A DNA stretch of 64,000 nt from Cepaea nemoralis (taxonomy: Eukaryota; Mollusca; Gastropoda; Stylommatophora; Helicidae): positions 874,501 through 938,500 of the forward strand of contig JACEFZ010011063.1 in assembly GCA_014155875.1 (NCBI GenBank), in the 5' to 3' direction. Within the stretch, counting starts at the first letter, position 1. The number at the start of each line of letters is the position of its first letter. Positions 11,465 through 21,856 of the stretch are shown piece after piece. The notes beneath the pieces were generated by a model. That model saw only the letters and a list, made by a program, of their open reading frames with translations, did no database searches and was not told where the DNA came from. The position numbers and the translations under genes were made by a program.

Positions 11465-13534
11465 TAGGATGTAAGCGGCCTCTGGATCACCCTGATGGTA
11501 ACTGTTCCATTCCTTGATGATTGTTTTAGGTGGTAGATCTATTTATATTTCCCTGATCTTCATGGTCACGTAGAAAGATCGACGGGTCATATTTGAAAGA
11601 ACCCAGGTTTGTTCCCCATCCTCTCCAAGATCCCATCTTCATCCCCATCCCCCATCTGCCCACCCCCATCTTCCCAACTCCGTCCTCCCCATTTTCCCAC
11701 CCCATCCTCATTCCTTCTATCCCCCCTTATCCGCACACCCTCCCCCATGTCTCCATATCCAAAGCACAGCACTGAAGAGAGCCCAGATGCCAGACAAAGC
11801 ACAGGTCAACTACAAACATGTCATCGCAAGTCGTCGAAACAACAGGTGACCCTATTATTCACTGATGAGAACCATAACTTCTCAGACAGTACACGTTCCA
11901 ACCTGAACTTATCCATGTTTTTCTTATCTGGTATGCACATATACCTCTACAGAAGTCACCAAGCTTCGCCCAAAAAGCTACAAAGAAAGTTGACGACTTC
12001 GGGAAGTGACATAGCAGGGGAGCAGAACACTCCCATGTTTAAATGAGACCAGGGCCGTGCTTGTCCAAGGACAAATATAGTTGTTCATCACAGGAGGACA
12101 GTTTTGAAGAGTGGTCAGGGGATGAACGTGGCTATTCCAGAATCCCCGGAGCTGATTGGGCAGTGCATTCAAATGTATCTTCATCGGAATCAGCTGGCCT
12201 GTAGGCGGTGACACCGCCAGGCCAGGGCAAACCCTCCACACCACCAGCATTGACTGTCTGTGAATGTATTCAACTCCCCATGGTGACATCATCCCAAGTC
12301 ATTGAGAAACATCCCCCATTCCACCAAAGAAGGAGACAAAGGCTGCTGATTCCTTCGGGAGAACAGTTGTGGACTGTTCATGCGACTGATTTCAGCGGTG
12401 CCAACTTCTGGGGCCATCAATAGATGTACTTTTCCACTGTTCCCTCAGAGAAGGAGACACCAAAGCTCCATCCCACCAGCTCATTCCCCCCAGCATCAGA
12501 GCATCGAACAATCATATTCAACTCCCCATGGGACATCATCCCAGGTCATTGAGAGACATATTTCCCCCACATTCCCCCAAAGAAGGAGACATCAGAGATC
12601 CATCCCGCCAGTGTATCCCTCCAGCGGCGAAACAACATACATTCTGCTTCCAACATAACGGATGGCTTATGTGGTGTGCCAGAGATACATACATTGACAA
12701 GTGAATCAAGAGGGAGGTGTCCCTTGCTTTACGTGTTTTAATCGTGCCAATGTGATGTGACCGATGGACATTGTTATCCTGGTTACCAGGAAATTCTATT
12801 CATTCAGGAAGGAAGCAGAGAGGAAGTTTATTTAGGCAGGGATCAACTTGCTGACTTGACATTTAGTAATTAGTTGAAAGCATTGTGTCTTATTGTTGCC
12901 TTTTTGTATTCTAAGCAGGTGACCGGTTGCACATGATTATATCTTTTTCTCAAGAAGGAAGAACACCAGTCTGTCCAAGAACAAGAACCATTGGGGCAGA
13001 GAAAGGCTGCAGATTTATCTCCATAGTCATAGAATGTAGAATCCATATATGGCCATATGCCTTTCTATTTCAGATGTTCCTGGCGGTCATGCCCATATTA
13101 CCCAAGGTATTCTGGTTATGTTGGTTGTAATGGAGATATTTTCCCTTTTTCGACAATGATGATTGTCATTGTGAACATTCTTTTTAATTTTGATCTAACT
13201 ATGTATTGCATCCATGGAGCTGGGTGTTGATGTTGATGTCAGAATTGCAAGTTTATTTTGTATACAGAATGCATATTCCTCATCGCCACTCATAGGATAC
13301 GGTAATATATTTTGGCAGAGGCTGATGATTTATTTTTGGTCACTGATATTTGATATTTGTTACTTAAAGCATCAGGTTCATGGGATATAACTGGTAGCAG
13401 AGTTACACTGAAAGATTTGGGGCCAATGATGAAGTCCCATTGACTTATTGTTTACGTAATTAGTCCCAGATTTACAAAAGGCCTTGCTTAGCACACCAAG
13501 AGTATAGATCTCTCTTGTTCGACGTGGGTCCGTC

Positions 13535-13551
13535 GAAGAGTAGGAAGGGAA
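13535..13551 (+). promoter_or_regulatory. Polypurine tract of LARD
   Basis: GAAGAGTAGGAAGGGAA (one T) sits immediately upstream of the right LTR start at 13554. Confidence 0.6.
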
Positions 13552-13553
13552 TG

Positions 13554-15690
13554 TGTGAACGCCTGATGCGTCACAAAATGGGATAACAAGGCACTAGATA
13601 GTGATGTCACCAAAACCAGTAGTGGAATTTGGAAGTATCTAAGTTCATCGGCCAAGATATTTTTAAACAGCTTGAAAGGTCAAGCTCTGAACCCGAATTG
13701 TTTCGGTTTCCTAAAACTCTACCTCAACTTTCGTTGTTCTGTAGCTTTCTCAGGGTCGGGGAATGCCAGATGTAATGTATACTTTAGGTTCGAGCTGTCA
13801 GAAAACAACACAGGCCACATAGTTTATAGGTGCATTCGAGATCTGAAATAAACGAAGGCTGTCTAGAGACCAAAAGAGGTACCGTAGGCTGGTAGATTTA
13901 TGGCAGTGGGAACGTGCCTGAACTGAGAAATCTAATACAAGGACCATGAACTTCAGAGACAATGTAGATTTGGGTTAAAGATATGATGGTAGTATGCAAA
14001 TTAAGCAGAGTACGCGAGGTACTGATTGGGTAGTCTTTCACGAGGTGAGAGAAGCCTGGTCACGTGATTCGAGAAAGGCGCCAACTCAAGAGGTGATATA
14101 TACGTTGGATCCAGTCAGTTTAGACAGTGTGGAACGAGCAAGAGTGCGGTAGCAACAGGGCCGGGGGCTGGGCTATCGCCCAGCCCAGGAGGAAGTGTGA
14201 GTTTGGAACTCCAGCAATGGTGATGTGTATATACCAGGCTGTTTAGTGTCCAAGAAGATGGAGAGGCAGTAGTAAAGACGGAAAAGATGCACATATCACA
14301 GTTTCGTCTAGACTGCCGAAGAAACGCAGGTTGGTCAAGGATCTGTGAACCATTTATTCCAGATAGATAAATCTGATGGAGTGGAACGCAAATTCCGAGG
14401 ATCACAAAATGACGTGCAAGCCATTTGAGAAGGACTGTTGGCTAAAGAAGAGCACTCAGTAGTTGCAGATGATGGCTAACGTCAGATAGGACAACCACTA
14501 GCCAGACTGCGATCGGAATCACACGGGAGACACTGCGGTTGGAACCACACAGGAGACTAATGTCAAATACCACTGGAGACCGGTGGTGGGATCCACGGCA
14601 AACGAGGTTGAAGAGAGCAATCGTATTTCAAATATGGAACCCAGAAGGACAACGGGACGACAGAAGAAGAATGATGTGATTCCTGCCGAAGGGAACAACC
14701 CTGGGTCCTTAATTACCCCCCATTTTCCCTTACCTCACATTTTCCACCTCCCCTCCCAACTGATCCCATAGTTGAGCTTTCCATACCTTAGTTTGTTACT
14801 GCGTGGTTAAAGGTGTAGTTCCTGGTTCAACCTTTCACACTCATGTTTATACTTTTATTTTTGAAGTTGTGGTCTTGTTATTGTAATGTGTCCCAATCGG
14901 TTTGGGGACATGACTTTCTCTGGCGGCATTAGGCACAATATTGGATTTGGCTGAGGCACAGGGGTTTGGTAATATCTGGAGCTCAATCCACTGATTTTCC
15001 GCTGTGTACTACAGGGATCCATAGTGTTGTGTTGTGTGTCTCAGGATGGTAAGTCCCGTCTCCGCACTGTAAGGCTCATACTCAGATTTAGAGTTGTGTT
15101 ACTTTCTATTTTCCAAGTAATGGTCTCTCTGTTGTCCAGTCCTGGTCAGCCGGCTGTATAGGTATCGTAGCAGAGTCTTAGGAGTACTCTGTAGGCTCGG
15201 CCACAACAGGCAGAGGTCTGGCTATATGCGGCAGACTGCCTATATGAATGTCAGTGATGTAGAGTGTTGATTGTCTTGTCCATAAGTAACCACACTTTGT
15301 CATCCGCATAGTTATGAATATGTGCTACAGTATTGGACAAAATAAAGACTGATGCGTATTGTTTTACCTTGTTTATCTAGTCTTTGCTGTTGTATTATGT
15401 TTAGTCTTTGTTGTCCCAGTAACGTTGGTTATTGTCGGTCCCATTCATTGATGTTGTTACAGTCCTACAGTGTGATCTTTTGTCTGGGGTATACAACAGT
15501 ATACCCTCCGCTCAAAGAACTCCTGGAAATCTTCTGTCTAATTTTCTATCCCTTTCTTTTGTTAACTGGAGGGAATATATAAGGTGCTCTTTTTCTCTTT
15601 CTTCTTATTATCTTTTCTTCTCTGGCCTACTAAAAGTCAGTGTTGCGCTTCTTTGTCTTTGAGCACCCAAGAATAGGAAACTTATGTCCT
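13554..15690 (+). repeat. LARD right LTR, intronless form, 5' part
   Basis: Homologous to the left LTR, but the 1,820-bp GT-AG segment is missing at 14672/14673. A 62-codon frame (14583-14771) spans this exon-exon-like junction, whereas in the left copy the same frame meets a stop just inside the intron-like segment. I do not claim it is a gene. The LTR is interrupted at GTCCT (15686-15690) by the Gmr1 element and resumes at 23762, ending at 23797. Confidence 0.85.
15341..15346 (+). terminator. Polyadenylation signal AATAAA in LARD right LTR
   Basis: Counterpart of the AATAAA at 11067 in the left LTR. Confidence 0.5.
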
Positions 15691-16199
15691 TGTCAGAGTC
15701 CAACAGGGGACAGCGATGCAGTGACATCGTTACGACCGCCAGGCGACTTAGCTCCCAGTAAGGGATACAACAACTTAGTTACGACGCCAGGCGAATAGGA
15801 GTTACCGGCCTGCGAGATCGCTGGCTGACCAGCGGTCAGGCCGCCAACGCAAGACGCACGCCTGCCACGTGACGCCACGTCAGGCGGGAGGCAAGTTGCG
15901 AACCAAGTCCAGACAGCTCTGGGGACACGGAACATGACGGACGTGTGATTGAGAGAAAGGCGTTGTATGGTTTCTGTATTGAAAGGCGAGTGTCTGGACA
16001 TCTTGCGAGTCAGACTTGTGAACTGTATTGTGGATGTAAGTTGTAAAGTATCCATTATATATATTTGTGATCATCGTTCTGTATTTGATATGTTAATAAA
16101 TCCATCGAACGATGTGTCGTTGAGTCTTACGTCAAATCACGTTGTATTTGTACTGTCTCACACTTGTTAGGCAAGCGAGCCAAGTTTAAGACCCTGACA
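15691..16199 (+). repeat. Gmr1 5' LTR (509 bp)
   Basis: Starts TGTCAGAGTC and ends GACCCTGACA. The terminal TGTCAG and CTGACA form the usual short inverted repeat. AATAAA at 16095-16100 is a candidate polyadenylation signal. Frames of 120, 73 and 64 codons in this LTR recur identically in the 3' LTR and are not genes. Confidence 0.95.
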
Positions 16200-16209
16200 T
16201 GTGTGAACG

Positions 16210-16224
16210 TGGGGGCTCGTCCCG
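16210..16224 (+). promoter_or_regulatory. Gmr1 primer-binding site, tRNA-Pro-like
   Basis: TGGGGGCTCGTCC begins 11 bp after the 5' LTR. It matches the first 13 bases of the well-known tRNA-Pro binding site used by murine gammaretroviruses (established knowledge). A degenerate second copy of the surrounding block occurs about 72 bp downstream. Confidence 0.65.
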
Positions 16225-17053
16225 CTTTAATTTACTTAGAGTTGAACCGTGAGTAGCTCGTCCTTGTTGAACGTGAAGGTCTCGTCCAGCTTTAATTTAG
16301 TTAGATTTGAACCTAGATGTGATCGTAATTTACTTGGATTAGAGTTAAATGTGTTAATGTGATCGTGGAAGGCTCATTTTGATTTATTACTACATTATTT
16401 AAACATGTGTAAGATCATTTGTAAACGTACAATGCATACATTTTGTTTGATCCTGTAAGCGTGTAAAACATTTGTGATTTGTGAAACTTGTCACCGTTTT
16501 GACCTTGTCGACATTGTGATCTTGTCGCCATTTTGACCTTGTCGCCATCTTGTAAACTTGATGTCTATGTCCTTACTGAATGTCATCTTGATGTAAGTGA
16601 TGTGTCATCAATGTTGTAGAGTGTTAAGATACTTGTAGATTGTCTTTGTGCATTGAGTTTGTGGAACGCGAAAAGTGTTTGGAAAGAAAGTAACGTGTAT
16701 TGTAAAAAAACTGTTGACGGACAAACTTACGACATACAACTTACACTCAACGCCATACAAACCTAATCAATACTTAGTGACAAGCAGGCACACACCAACA
16801 AATAGACGCTAATTTATCTTCTTCCAAAATAAAAGCAGGTTTTTCCGTACCATCCGAAACCTTGCCGTAGAGGTCATTTGTAGTCTGAAGTAGCGACCCT
16901 ACAGTTCCTAGCCCGATTCCAACCATTCTTCACCGCATCCAGGGCACTTGAGTATATTTTTTTCTTTTCACATACTTTACCTATGCATTTTTAGGCACAT
17001 ATCGTCCATATAAACAGATTGTAAATTGTTGATTACTAACCACTTATAACATA
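16225..17053 (+). other. Gmr1 5' untranslated leader
   Basis: About 830 bp between PBS and first ORF, without a long frame. It contains short repeats: the GAACGT-CTCGTCC-GCTTTAATTTA block twice (about 16205 and 16277) and CTTGTCGCCATTTTGACC-like blocks at 16490-16560. Confidence 0.6.
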
Positions 17054-17443
17054 TTGTGTGTGGCTGGTATTTCATTGACATTTTCCATCATGTCTTCATT
17101 ATTTGATTTCATTGATATGGGGATAAAATTACAGTTACATGGTGATGAATTAACACAGTGGAGTGAGCAGAAATACGCTGAATACCTACTAGTACAGGAA
17201 AAAGCTAATGAACGCGAAGAAAGAGCAGCTGAAAGAGCATTAAAGCAGGCAGAGATGGCTGCCAAACAAGGAGAGGCAGAAACAGCCTTAAAACATGCAG
17301 AAGCTGAAAGGGCTGCCAAGCAAGTAGAGGCAGACACAGCCTTAAAGCAAGCTGAGATAGATAGTGAACTTAAGAAGGCAGAAATAGCAGCTCAGAGTAA
17401 GAGAGAAGAACTGGAGTTACAGTTGAAGATAAAACAATCTTGA
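17054..17443 (+). CDS. Gmr1 Gag leader, coiled-coil protein (129 aa)
   Basis: Starts at ATG 17054; a second in-frame ATG lies 12 codons later. Residues 1-30 are hydrophobic to mixed. From about residue 38 the chain is a strongly helical Ala/Glu/Lys-rich repeat with AEMAAKQ- and AETALKHAE-like heptad units, predicted to form a long coiled coil. It ends at TGA 17441-17443, overlapping the next frame, which is open from 17401 and lies in -1. The position before the capsid suggests a Gag N-terminal or matrix-like segment. No homology is recognised beyond that. Confidence 0.7.
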   Translation: MCVAGISLTFSIMSSLFDFIDMGIKLQLHGDELTQWSEQKYAEYLLVQEKANEREERAAERALKQAEMAAKQGEAETALKHAEAERAAKQVEADTALKQAEIDSELKKAEIAAQSKREELELQLKIKQS

Positions 17444-20400
17444 CACTGAGACTGCGATTAACAAAGAATCATAAGAAATCTGAAAGACTGGAGAAAGAAA
17501 ACCAGTATAAGAAATATCAAGGTATTGTACGTAATTATACCTCGGGTGACTGCATTGCAGCCTTTACCCAAAATTTTGAAACTTTAATGGAACATTATCA
17601 AGTTCCACTGTCTGAATGGAATATTGTGTACATGAGGAGTTTGTCAGGGGAACCTCTTAAAGTTATTGAAACCATCCCCAAAGACCTCAGAAAAGATTAC
17701 CATTATCTGAAATCTAAGATTATGGCACATTTTATGTTAGATGAGGCGGGTTACAGAGAACAATTCAGTAAATTGAGCCCAAAACCGACTCAGACGTTCT
17801 CTGATTACCTCTGCTTAGTCCGAGATATTTTCACCAAATGGACGTCAGCAGCTAAAATTGACAGAAATTATCAGAGATTAGAAGATCTAATCATTAGAGA
17901 CAAAATTGTATCATCTATTCCTTCAGCCTTTGCTAAATTTTTGTTAGAGAATGAATGCTCTAGTGTGGATGAGATTGAAAGACGTGGTTCGGCTTACTAC
18001 ACAGCCAACAAACATTGCTTTGCTACTGAAGATACTAACATTAACTTTGTAGCAGCGGCTAACTATGACAAACAACCCTATAGTAGGCAGAAACCTCATA
18101 AGCCTACCTCTGAAAAATTTAATCATTGCATCTATTGTAAATATTCACATCATCAGGGTGAAATGTGCGATCAGAACCCAGGGTACCATACTTACTTATT
18201 AAACATGGTAAACAGACAGGACAAGGAACGTAAATCCTTCAAAAACTCGCGAAAATGTTTCCTCTGCAAGGCGTGGGGACACCATCGGAAAGATTGTAAG
18301 GGCAGGCATATGACCAACAAAGCAAATGCCGCCTTGTTTGATAGTTCGTCTTCTGATGAAGAAGAGCCAGAGAAACATCCTGTGAACTCAGCACAGGCTT
18401 TTGACATATTCAGCGCAAACAAATGCTCTGTTTGTAACACCTTCTATGAAGATGGTATTTTAACATGCGGTCATGCCATCCCTATTGCCAATGAAGAAGC
18501 TAATTTGGTAGTAGACTCAAAAGGCAGAATAAACATCCATCACGGATATGTAAATGGCAAATCTGCTACAGTCCTTCGCGACACGGGCAGTTCACTCATT
18601 GGCCTGAAGAAAACGTTCATAATGCCTACAGACTATACAGGCAGGCACGTAACATGTAGAACATTCTCAGGCAATATTGAGAAATACCCATTAGCATGGG
18701 CATATATTGAAACACCTTTCCTCACTGGGAAAGTAAAGTGCGCTGCACTAACCAGTCCAGTTTGTGATATAATTATTGGTAATTTACCTGAGGTAAATGA
18801 TAAACCTCATGACATAACATCTGTATGTATTGATGATACCATAACATCACCATCAAATGTCATCATTGAAAATGTCACACCACCTATTGATTGTAAAGTA
18901 GCTAATGTAGCACTAAGTTCTCATGACATCATTGAAACTGTTGTTCCATCATCATCTGACATCATTGAGTGTGTGAACGCAGTAACGAGAGCTACTGCTA
19001 GAGTGCAAGATGAAATAAATCAAACTGAGGCGATACAATTGCTCAGCCCAGTTTCACTACCTACTAACACCATGAAGGAAGCATTTGTAACAGCCCAAAA
19101 AGCTGATCCTTCATTGTCAAAATACTTTGACCTGATCGGCCGAAAGCCAAAAGTAACCAAGAATGCAAAATGGCATTTTGCTATGAAAAATGATATACTC
19201 ACCAGGTATTACACCAGAGGTGACAATACCACAGAGCAAACTGTTTTGCCAACTAGTTATCGCAAGCAAGCCTTACATCTTGCACACGATATACCTCTTG
19301 CAGGACATATGGCATACGTTAAGACCAGATCAAGGTTATTGACACAGTTTCACTGGCCAAAATTTTGCAATGACATTAAAGAATATTGCAGAAGTTGTGA
19401 CACCTGCCAGAAACTGGTTAAAAAAGGTAAACACCCACAGGCAAAGTTACAAGTTACCGACTTAGCCAGTCGACCTTTTGAAAAGCTATCGGTTGACATA
19501 GTGGGCCCTCTTAGTCATACAACAACTAGAGGGAATAAATATATTCTAACTGTCATTGATCAATGTAGTCGCTGGCCAGAAGCTATTCCGTTAAAGAACA
19601 TAACTGCCAATGACATAATGGAAGTGTTCTTCCATATTTTTTCTAGGATAGGTTTTCCAGATACTATCCAATCTGATAGGGGCACTCAGTTTATTGCCGC
19701 ATCCACCCAAGCTTTCACCAAAATGTTGGGAGTGAAGCAGTGTTTCAATTCACCCTACCATCCTCACAGTAGCGGAGTAATAGAAAAGTTTAACGGGGAT
19801 CTTAAGCACATGCTTGCAAAAGTAACGCAAGAACACCCCAACAACTGGGATGTATATCTACCAGCTATTCTTTTTGCTTATCGCGAGGTACCTCATGCTA
19901 GTACCGGTTTCTCTCCTTTTGAACTTATCTATGGTGCCAAACCACGTGGCCCATTGACCATTTACCACCAAATGTTAACTGACTCTACACCAGTACTTAA
20001 ACCCATATCATCATACTTATATGTTACATCATTGCGTGAAAGAATCATCAAATCTTGTGTTATTGCAAAGAATGCACTAAAACTATCTGGTGCTACTTAT
20101 AGACAGTATGCTGACAAAGGTAACAGGACGATAACATTGACACCTGGACAGGACATTCTTCTGCTACTACCTAGTGACAGACATCTACTGACTGATTCTT
20201 GGCAGGGACCTTTTAAAGTGACGAGACAGATTTCACCTGTAGACTACGAAATCCTTATAAAAGACAAACACAAAATATTTCACATAAATATGCTAAGACC
20301 ATACCACAACAGAGACAACGAACAGGACGATACGACAGCTTGTACAGTGATAATAGATCACGAAGATGACGATGCTAGTGACGAAATTCCAACACCTGCA

Positions 20401-21300
20401 TTAGACACGACAGACTGCTTGAAGGAGATCAAAATCAACCCAAATTTAACTCAAGCAGAGACAGACAGGTGCAAACAACTTATACAACAGTACAACACCA
20501 TCTTTTCCAACAACCCAGGACAAACAGAATTAGTACAGCATCACATCACACTCACATCAAACACACCCATTAGATGCAGACCATACACCATCCCATTACA
20601 TTACAAAGAGCATTTACATCAAGAAATCATCAACTTAGAGAAAAATAACATCATAAGACGATCCCAATCAGACTACTCATCTCCCATGGTCATAGTACGC
20701 AAAAAGGACAATACAATAAGACTGTGCATCGACTACCGAAAACTGAATAAAATAACTGTTCTAGATCTTGAGCCAATGGCAAACACTGACGATCTTTTGA
20801 CAGAACTGACAGACGCTAGGTTCTTTACGACGGTAGACATGACGAAAGGTTATTGGCAGATTGCTGTAGACGAACAGAGCAGACATCTGACAGCATTTGC
20901 CACACCTTGGGGACTGTACGAATGGTGCAAACTTCCATTTGGGCTTGTTAACGCCCCAGCCACATTTGTACGTATGACACGACTACTTCTAGTAGACATT
21001 CCTAACATAATCTGCTATATCGACGACATATGTATTCACACAGAGACAATGACTGAGCACATTAAGACTTTAGACCAGACATTTGAACGGATCAGACAGC
21101 ATGGACTGACAGTGAAGCCTGCAAAAGTAGACATAGCCTACCAGGAAATATCATTCTTGGGTTACAAAATATCCAATGGCTTTGTCACGACAGACGATAA
21201 AATTGTGTCCAAGATACTAAAACTCTCACTTCCGACTACAAAAAAAACAAGTCAGAAGTTTGTTGGGCTTAATAAATTACTACCGGCAGTTTATTCCTGA
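17440..21300 (+). CDS. Gmr1 Gag-Pro-Int-RT polyprotein
   Basis: Open for 1,286 codons. The frame has no ATG until about 17587, so it probably needs -1 recoding from the leader ORF or is broken at the join. Regions: capsid, residues about 20-200, of the SCAN-related type; CCHC knuckles at about 230 and 273, both CX2CX4HX4C; aspartic protease with D-T-G at about 381-383; integrase HHCC zinc site at about 610-655, then catalytic D686, D746 and E782 with 35 residues between the last two; chromodomain-less C-terminal part; RT from about 1030 with DMTKGYWQI and the YIDD box near 1193. It ends prematurely just after RT, where the connection to RNase H shifts to +1 near an A8 run at 21240-21248. Location: cytoplasmic particle, then nuclear integration. 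Confidence 0.92.
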   Translation: MTLRLRLTKNHKKSERLEKENQYKKYQGIVRNYTSGDCIAAFTQNFETLMEHYQVPLSEWNIVYMRSLSGEPLKVIETIPKDLRKDYHYLKSKIMAHFMLDEAGYREQFSKLSPKPTQTFSDYLCLVRDIFTKWTSAAKIDRNYQRLEDLIIRDKIVSSIPSAFAKFLLENECSSVDEIERRGSAYYTANKHCFATEDTNINFVAAANYDKQPYSRQKPHKPTSEKFNHCIYCKYSHHQGEMCDQNPGYHTYLLNMVNRQDKERKSFKNSRKCFLCKAWGHHRKDCKGRHMTNKANAALFDSSSSDEEEPEKHPVNSAQAFDIFSANKCSVCNTFYEDGILTCGHAIPIANEEANLVVDSKGRINIHHGYVNGKSATVLRDTGSSLIGLKKTFIMPTDYTGRHVTCRTFSGNIEKYPLAWAYIETPFLTGKVKCAALTSPVCDIIIGNLPEVNDKPHDITSVCIDDTITSPSNVIIENVTPPIDCKVANVALSSHDIIETVVPSSSDIIECVNAVTRATARVQDEINQTEAIQLLSPVSLPTNTMKEAFVTAQKADPSLSKYFDLIGRKPKVTKNAKWHFAMKNDILTRYYTRGDNTTEQTVLPTSYRKQALHLAHDIPLAGHMAYVKTRSRLLTQFHWPKFCNDIKEYCRSCDTCQKLVKKGKHPQAKLQVTDLASRPFEKLSVDIVGPLSHTTTRGNKYILTVIDQCSRWPEAIPLKNITANDIMEVFFHIFSRIGFPDTIQSDRGTQFIAASTQAFTKMLGVKQCFNSPYHPHSSGVIEKFNGDLKHMLAKVTQEHPNNWDVYLPAILFAYREVPHASTGFSPFELIYGAKPRGPLTIYHQMLTDSTPVLKPISSYLYVTSLRERIIKSCVIAKNALKLSGATYRQYADKGNRTITLTPGQDILLLLPSDRHLLTDSWQGPFKVTRQISPVDYEILIKDKHKIFHINMLRPYHNRDNEQDDTTACTVIIDHEDDDASDEIPTPALDTTDCLKEIKINPNLTQAETDRCKQLIQQYNTIFSNNPGQTELVQHHITLTSNTPIRCRPYTIPLHYKEHLHQEIINLEKNNIIRRSQSDYSSPMVIVRKKDNTIRLCIDYRKLNKITVLDLEPMANTDDLLTELTDARFFTTVDMTKGYWQIAVDEQSRHLTAFATPWGLYEWCKLPFGLVNAPATFVRMTRLLLVDIPNIICYIDDICIHTETMTEHIKTLDQTFERIRQHGLTVKPAKVDIAYQEISFLGYKISNGFVTTDDKIVSKILKLSLPTTKKTSQKFVGLNKLLPAVYS

Positions 21301-21856
21301 TTTTTCTGAACTGACCGAGGTGTTTACTAATCTACTAACAAAAGATAAACCAGAGAAAATTGTACACGATCAATGCCTAAAAATTGCATTTCATAAAGTT
21401 CTATCATGTTTTTCTGATAAGAATGAACGCAATCTTATCCTTAAATTGCCCAATATCCGTTTACCTTTCAGATTACGCACAGATGCTAGCTCCGTGGCGA
21501 TTGGAGCAGTCCTATTGCAGGAGTATAACAACATCCTCCACCCCGTTTATTTTGTATCCAGGAAGCTGAAGGCCCGAGAGCGGGCATGGTCCATTCCTCA
21601 ATTGGAAGCCCTAGCTTTAGTAGTAGGTATTACAAAATTGTCTAGATTTCTTCTAGGACGCCATTTCATCGTAGAATCGGACAGCAGCCCTTTACGATGG
21701 ATGAATTCAGGTGTGCCTTCGAACCACATGGTAGCGCGTTGGTCTTTGAAACTTCAAGATTATAGCTTTGAGGTTCGACATATCCCAGGCAGAACCAATT
21801 CAATTGCCGATCTTTTGTCACGTTGTCCGACCGACCCAGTGAGCACCAATGTCTGA
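21260..21856 (+). CDS. Gmr1 RNase H domain, out of frame with RT
   Basis: Begins with INYYRQFIPDF, the connection segment that follows RT in Ty3/gypsy elements, then RTDASSVAIGAVL (first catalytic Asp), RAWSIPQLEALAL (catalytic Glu) and ESDSSPLRW (second Asp). It ends in the HIPGRTNSIADLLSR block typical of the RNase H C-terminus, and stops at TGA 21854-21856. This frame is +1 relative to the RT frame, and the shift maps to or just after the A8 homopolymer at 21240-21248. Either a single-base insertion inactivated this copy, or the homopolymer is miscalled, or +1 recoding is used. There is no separate start, so it is not an independent gene. Confidence 0.85.
   Translation: MLGLINYYRQFIPDFSELTEVFTNLLTKDKPEKIVHDQCLKIAFHKVLSCFSDKNERNLILKLPNIRLPFRLRTDASSVAIGAVLLQEYNNILHPVYFVSRKLKARERAWSIPQLEALALVVGITKLSRFLLGRHFIVESDSSPLRWMNSGVPSNHMVARWSLKLQDYSFEVRHIPGRTNSIADLLSRCPTDPVSTNV

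Larger units (their letters stand above)
11447..13553 (+). mobile_element. LARD internal region, no coding capacity recognised
   Basis: Starts AAATGGCGAGCCTGAGCC, so a PBS-like TGG lies 3 nt after the LTR. It then has a C-rich stretch at 11600-11760 and two to three degenerate copies of a block around ACATCATCCCAAGTCATTGAGA and AGAAGGAGACA (12285-12345, 12440-12480, 12530-12610). The longest plus-strand frame (11609-12046, 145 codons) begins in the C-rich tract and has no Gag, protease or RT motifs. It ends in a purine-rich tract at 13535-13551. Confidence 0.7.

Noticed and set aside
15693..16055. 120-codon minus-strand frame in the Gmr1 LTR
   Set aside because: Present identically in both LTRs, with no domain; chance frame in regulatory sequence.
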